DNA from: Actinokineospora pegani
Lineage (GTDB): Bacteria; Actinomycetota; Actinomycetes; Mycobacteriales; Pseudonocardiaceae
Assembly (NCBI RefSeq): GCF_009745975.1
Contig: NZ_WHOL01000107.1
Coordinates: 288,838 to 352,837, forward strand
Direction of reading: 5' to 3'
Length of the DNA: 64,000 bases
Of this stretch, positions 60,607 through 64,000 are shown in pieces (position 1 is the first letter of the stretch; each line of letters starts with the position of its first letter). The notes under the pieces were generated by a model. That model was not told the DNA's origin. It ran no database searches and was given only the letters and a program-made list of their open reading frames with translations. The translations under genes and the position numbers were made by a program.

Positions 60607-62304
60607 TCACCGTGCTCTGTCCGCGTGCTCCACCAGCGGATCGCTCGCTGTGCGCCAGTGGTCGGTGAACCGCCGGTAGGCGGGGGAATCCGCGCGTAGG
60701 TCGTCGTGGGTGCCGATGGCCGTAGCGGGTCCGTCGAGGTAGAGGACACGGTCGGCGCGCAGGGGGGACGCGGGTCGGTGGGCGATGACGACCAGGGTCG
60801 TGGCGCGGGCCGAGAAGGCGCGCTCCACCCGGGCCTCCGCGTCCGGGTCCAAGTGGCAGGTGGCCTCGTCGAGCACCGTGCACGGCGCGTCGGCGAGGTA
60901 GGCGCGGGTGGCGACGAGCAGTTGCCGCTCGCCCGCGGACAGGGTGTCGGGGACCGCGGCGTCCAGGCCGCCCAGTCGGGTCAGCAGGTCGGACGAGCCG
61001 ATGGCGTGCGCCGCCGACACGATGTCCGCCTCGTTCGCGGTGGGGCGGAGGTAGGTGAGGTTCTCCCGCACCGTGCCCGCCACGACGTACGGGTCCTGCG
61101 GCACCAGGAGCACCGGTGACACCGATCCGCCCGCCAGGGTGATCCGCCCCCGCGACGGCGGCAGCAGCCCCGCCACCAACTCGGCCAGCGACGACTTGCC
61201 CGTGCCCGTGGGTCCGACCACCGCCACGTGCTCCCCCGCCGCGACCCGCACCGACAGCCCGTCGACCACCGGCTGCGCGTGCGGCCCGTGCCGGAACCCG
61301 ACGTCCGTCAGCACCAGGTCACCGCCCGGCCCGCGCTCCCGGCCCGGCGGCACCGGCCGGTCGTGCGCCGCGATCCGGCCGAGCACCGCGGCGAACTCCA
61401 GTCCCAGGTTCCCCACGGCTTCCACGATCGTCCGCGTCACCGGCTCCACCGTGACCACCAGGTACGTCGCCGCTCCCACCAGGGTTCCCGGCGTCACCGC
61501 GCCCGACGACAGCAGCAGCGGCGAGCCGAGCAGCAGGGCCAGCAGCGGCAGCCGGGCGGGTACGGCGAACGCGCCGATCCGCCCCGCCGCCGCGGTGGCG
61601 ACCCTGCCCCGCGCCACGACCTGCGCGCGCAGCAGGTCGTCGACCTCCGCCGCCGCGCGCCCGGTGGCCCCGCACGCCACCACGTCGCGCAGCCCCTCCA
61701 GGGTCCGGCCCACGCCCTCGGCCAGCCGCTCCTCCACGGTCAGCGCCTCCTCGTACCGCGCCTTCCACACCCGGGTCACCGGTACCAGCGCCACCGCCCC
61801 CAACACCAGGCACGGCACGGTCACCACCAGCGCCACGGGCACCAGCATCGCCAGGCCCGCCACCGCCGCGGCCAGGCTGAACAGCACCGTCCGCGCCACC
61901 ACCAGCAGGCTCCCGGCGAGCACCCGCACCGTCTCGACCTGCCGGGTGACCCGCGCCGCCCCACCCGCGCCACCCGGTCGGTCGGACGACACCGCCGCCA
62001 CCAGGGCCCCGTGAACGGCGGACTCCACCACCCGGTCCCGCAGGCCCTCCACCAGCACCGCGGTCGGCCGCACCGCCTGCCGCCCGGCCAGCGCGCCCAC
62101 CACCGCCACGCACGCCTGCACCGCGAGGAAGGCCACCCCCGAGGCGGGCGACCCGGCCAGGAACCCCCGGTCCAGGGCCGCCGCGACCAGTTGGCCGGAC
62201 AGCAGCACCGGCAGTGCCTCCACCGCCGCGCACCCGGCGAGCAGCACCAACTCCCGCCGGTGCTCCCGCAGCAGCGGGGTGACGAACCGCCGCACCCCAC
62301 TCAC
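60607..62304 (-). CDS. ABC exporter half-transporter, second subunit
   Basis: A 565-residue fused membrane-ATPase protein. About six helices in the first 310 residues; the ATPase has Walker A VVGPTGTGKSSLAELV, signature LSAGERQLLVATRAYL, Walker B CTVLDEATCHLD and switch His in VVIAHRPASPL. It overlaps the partner gene by four bases, so the two probably form a heterodimeric exporter. The substrate is unknown; small peptides or drugs are usual. Confidence 0.92.
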   Translation of the reverse strand: MSGVRRFVTPLLREHRRELVLLAGCAAVEALPVLLSGQLVAAALDRGFLAGSPASGVAFLAVQACVAVVGALAGRQAVRPTAVLVEGLRDRVVESAVHGALVAAVSSDRPGGAGGAARVTRQVETVRVLAGSLLVVARTVLFSLAAAVAGLAMLVPVALVVTVPCLVLGAVALVPVTRVWKARYEEALTVEERLAEGVGRTLEGLRDVVACGATGRAAAEVDDLLRAQVVARGRVATAAAGRIGAFAVPARLPLLALLLGSPLLLSSGAVTPGTLVGAATYLVVTVEPVTRTIVEAVGNLGLEFAAVLGRIAAHDRPVPPGRERGPGGDLVLTDVGFRHGPHAQPVVDGLSVRVAAGEHVAVVGPTGTGKSSLAELVAGLLPPSRGRITLAGGSVSPVLLVPQDPYVVAGTVRENLTYLRPTANEADIVSAAHAIGSSDLLTRLGGLDAAVPDTLSAGERQLLVATRAYLADAPCTVLDEATCHLDPDAEARVERAFSARATTLVVIAHRPASPLRADRVLYLDGPATAIGTHDDLRADSPAYRRFTDHWRTASDPLVEHADRAR

Positions 62305-63950
62305 GCCAGCACCGCCCGGTACGCCGGGTCGCGGACCAGCTCCGCGTGCGCCGCCACCGCGCGCAGGCTCCCGTTCTCCAGCCAGGCGACGGCATCGGCC
62401 CGTTCCGCTGTGGACAGGCTGCGCGTGACCACCACCGTCGTCACCCCCCGCACCCGCTCGGCGAGCGCCTCGTCCACGGCCGAGGCGGTGGCCGGGTCCA
62501 CGGCCGACGTCGCCTCGTCCAGCACCAGCACCCGGGCGTCCCGGCTCAACGCCCGCGCCAGTCCGAGCCGCTGGTGTTCCCCTCCGGAGAGCGGGAGGTC
62601 CGCGACCGGTGTCGCCGCCCCCAGCGGCAACCGGTCGACGACGTGGTCGACGACCGCCACCCGCAACGCCGAGCGGACCGCGGCGGGTGGCGGTGGGTCA
62701 TCGGCGTACCCCACGGCATCGGCGACCGTGGTTCCCAGCAGCACCGCCTTCGGGAACGCGTGCGCGATCACCCGGGTGAGGTCCGACCGGTCCACATCAG
62801 ACAACAGGACCCCGTCCAGGGAGACGGAACCGCGGTCAGGGGCGACCAGGCCGCCCGCCACCGCGGCGAGGGTCGACTTGCCGGAGCCGGAGGCGCCGAC
62901 GACCGCCACGGTCGAGCCAGCGGCCACCACCAGGTCCACATCCCGCAGGACCGACCCGACACCGACACCGCGCAGCCGGAGTTCACCGGGGCCGGGTGGG
63001 ATCCGCGCTGTCCCCGCCGGGGGTGGCGGCAGCGCGAGCAACCCGGCCAGGCCCGCGGCCGAGGCATGCACCTGGGCCAGCCGCCCGACCAGCGCGCTCT
63101 GCCGGAGCAACCCCAGGGCGAGCGCCAGGTACCCCACGACCCCCAGCACGTCGCCGGGGGTCAGCCTGCCCGCCGCGAGGCCGAAGCCCGCGGTGGCCAG
63201 GGCGGCCAGCTGCACCAGCGGTGTCAGCAGGCCCAGCTGCCAGCCCACGCCGCGCTGCGCCGCCCAGAATCGCGCGCCGTGGCGCCGCAGCGCGGCCGTC
63301 GGGCGCAACACGCGCTCGACCTCCCCCGCCGTCGTGCCCGCCGCGCGGATGGTGCGGGCCCCGCGCACCGCCGCCGCCAGCAGGGCGGTGATCTCGGACT
63401 GGGCGCGCTGGTAGCCGCCGGTGGTCGCCACGACCCGGCCGACGAAGCGCCGGGTCAGCCACCACACCGGCGGGGTGGCCAGCGCGACGACCGCGGCGAC
63501 GCGCACGTCGACGAGCACCAGCGCGACCAGGCCGCCCACGGAGGTGGCGAACGAGGTGAACCCCGCCGTCACCGCGGGCACCACCCCCGAGGCGACGGCC
63601 GCGGACTCCACGACCCGGCCCAGCGCGTCGGCGGGCGCGGTGGCGGGCCCCAGCCGCAGCACGTGCCGCACGGCCCGGTCGCGCAGCCGCCGTGCGGCGA
63701 GGGCGGCGGTCCTGGCCTCCGCGACCTCCCGCGCCGCCTCGACCGCCGTCACCGCCACGAGCGCGGCGACCGCGGGCAGCACGGCCCACGGCACCGCCCC
63801 GGCCGAGGCCAGCACGGCGTCCAGCGCCGCGCCGAGCGCCGCGGGCAGCAGCAGCCGGGACGCGGCGTCGCAGCCGGCCGCGCCGACCAGCGCGGCCGTC
63901 CAGCGACCGCCCGCGCGCGCGGCGTCGAGCAGCAACCGCGTCGCCGACAT
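62301..63950 (-). CDS. ABC exporter half-transporter, first subunit (altered switch histidine)
   Basis: A 549-residue fused membrane-ATPase protein. Walker A VVGASGSGKSTLAAVA, Q-loop AHAFPKAVLLGTT region, signature LSGGEHQRLGLARAL, Walker B VLVLDEATSAVD. At the H-loop the sequence is VVVTRSLSTAERAD, where exporters have V-x-A-H-R-L-S-T, so the switch histidine is missing; the partner keeps it. One degenerate site is common in heterodimeric exporters. The ATG at 63950 is near the window edge, so further operon genes may lie upstream. Confidence 0.92.
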   Translation of the reverse strand: MSATRLLLDAARAGGRWTAALVGAAGCDAASRLLLPAALGAALDAVLASAGAVPWAVLPAVAALVAVTAVEAAREVAEARTAALAARRLRDRAVRHVLRLGPATAPADALGRVVESAAVASGVVPAVTAGFTSFATSVGGLVALVLVDVRVAAVVALATPPVWWLTRRFVGRVVATTGGYQRAQSEITALLAAAVRGARTIRAAGTTAGEVERVLRPTAALRRHGARFWAAQRGVGWQLGLLTPLVQLAALATAGFGLAAGRLTPGDVLGVVGYLALALGLLRQSALVGRLAQVHASAAGLAGLLALPPPPAGTARIPPGPGELRLRGVGVGSVLRDVDLVVAAGSTVAVVGASGSGKSTLAAVAGGLVAPDRGSVSLDGVLLSDVDRSDLTRVIAHAFPKAVLLGTTVADAVGYADDPPPPAAVRSALRVAVVDHVVDRLPLGAATPVADLPLSGGEHQRLGLARALSRDARVLVLDEATSAVDPATASAVDEALAERVRGVTTVVVTRSLSTAERADAVAWLENGSLRAVAAHAELVRDPAYRAVLA

Positions 63951-64000
63951 GTGGCCTCCTGACCTGGGTCCGGTCCTGGGAACGGGAACGCGCGGCCGGG

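Overview
The window comes from a high-GC actinomycete. Mycolata or Pseudonocardiales-type housekeeping neighbours, F420-type enzymes, a WhiB protein, Scr1/DUF5753 and DUF5703 proteins and an FxSxx-type RiPP locus all fit; Pseudonocardiaceae is my best guess and is inference only. No database search was possible, so family names rest on motifs recognised by eye.

Layout. 1-8.3 kb: a divergent RiPP (peptide natural product) locus of the FxSxx-COOH type. On the minus strand are the small precursor-like peptide FxsA (C-terminus FQNSI), the NB-ARC/TPR protein FxsT and a coupled unknown protein. On the plus strand are the radical SAM enzyme FxsB and, as a separate overlapping gene, an HExxH (peptide beta-hydroxylase-type) protein. 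8.6-20 kb: mostly ordinary chromosome: GNAT, a subtilase-like pseudo-enzyme, membrane proteins, a phosphatase, UppP, an F420-type oxidoreductase, an aldo/keto reductase, a lipoprotein, DUF5703, DUF2231, an alpha/beta hydrolase without its serine nucleophile, and an M20 peptidase. tRNA-Leu(GAG) at 20.1 kb is the right-hand border of this part.

20.2-31.7 kb: an integrative conjugative element of actinomycete (AICE) style. A large serine recombinase reads into the 3' end of the tRNA. Behind it is a tightly overlapping minus-strand operon (xis-like HTH, WhiB, small membrane protein, SpdB-like protein, FtsK/TraB translocase), divergent from an XRE regulator. Two paralogous HTH-Nudix-like proteins, a cupin, an Scr1-type regulator and its frameshifted partner follow. 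No replication initiator was seen.

31.7-47.4 kb: a defence-like island with two AT-richer inserts. It holds a TIR protein, a CAP12/Pycsar-type TIR-like protein and a SLATT/DUF4231 two-TM protein; a giant STAND ATPase with an N-terminal Cap4/DUF4297-like nuclease; a decayed STAND/TPR gene with amber codons, one inside its P-loop; and a GHKL (MORC/Hsp90-like) ATPase. The modules are separated by a dispersed repeat that carries the same 10-bp word (CCTCGGACAC) as the 3' end of tRNA-Leu. At 35.5 and 46.8 kb the repeat directly abuts the 3' end of a decayed serine-recombinase gene. An IS3-family element (1301 bp, 4-bp target duplication) has jumped into one repeat. The simplest reading is serial accretion of related serine-recombinase elements at one attachment core.

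47.4-60.6 kb: a mix of intact redox and regulatory genes (FMN reductase, GNAT, DUF5996, MoaF-like, NADP-binding, LAL/LuxR regulator, MarR, LLM oxidoreductase with an F420-reductase-like partner, SMP-30) and many gene remnants (S9 peptidase, wrbA, glutaminase, SnoaL, isochorismatase-like, DUF2252, IS3 orfA). It ends in another repeat copy at 60.3 kb. 60.6-64 kb: a two-gene ABC exporter.
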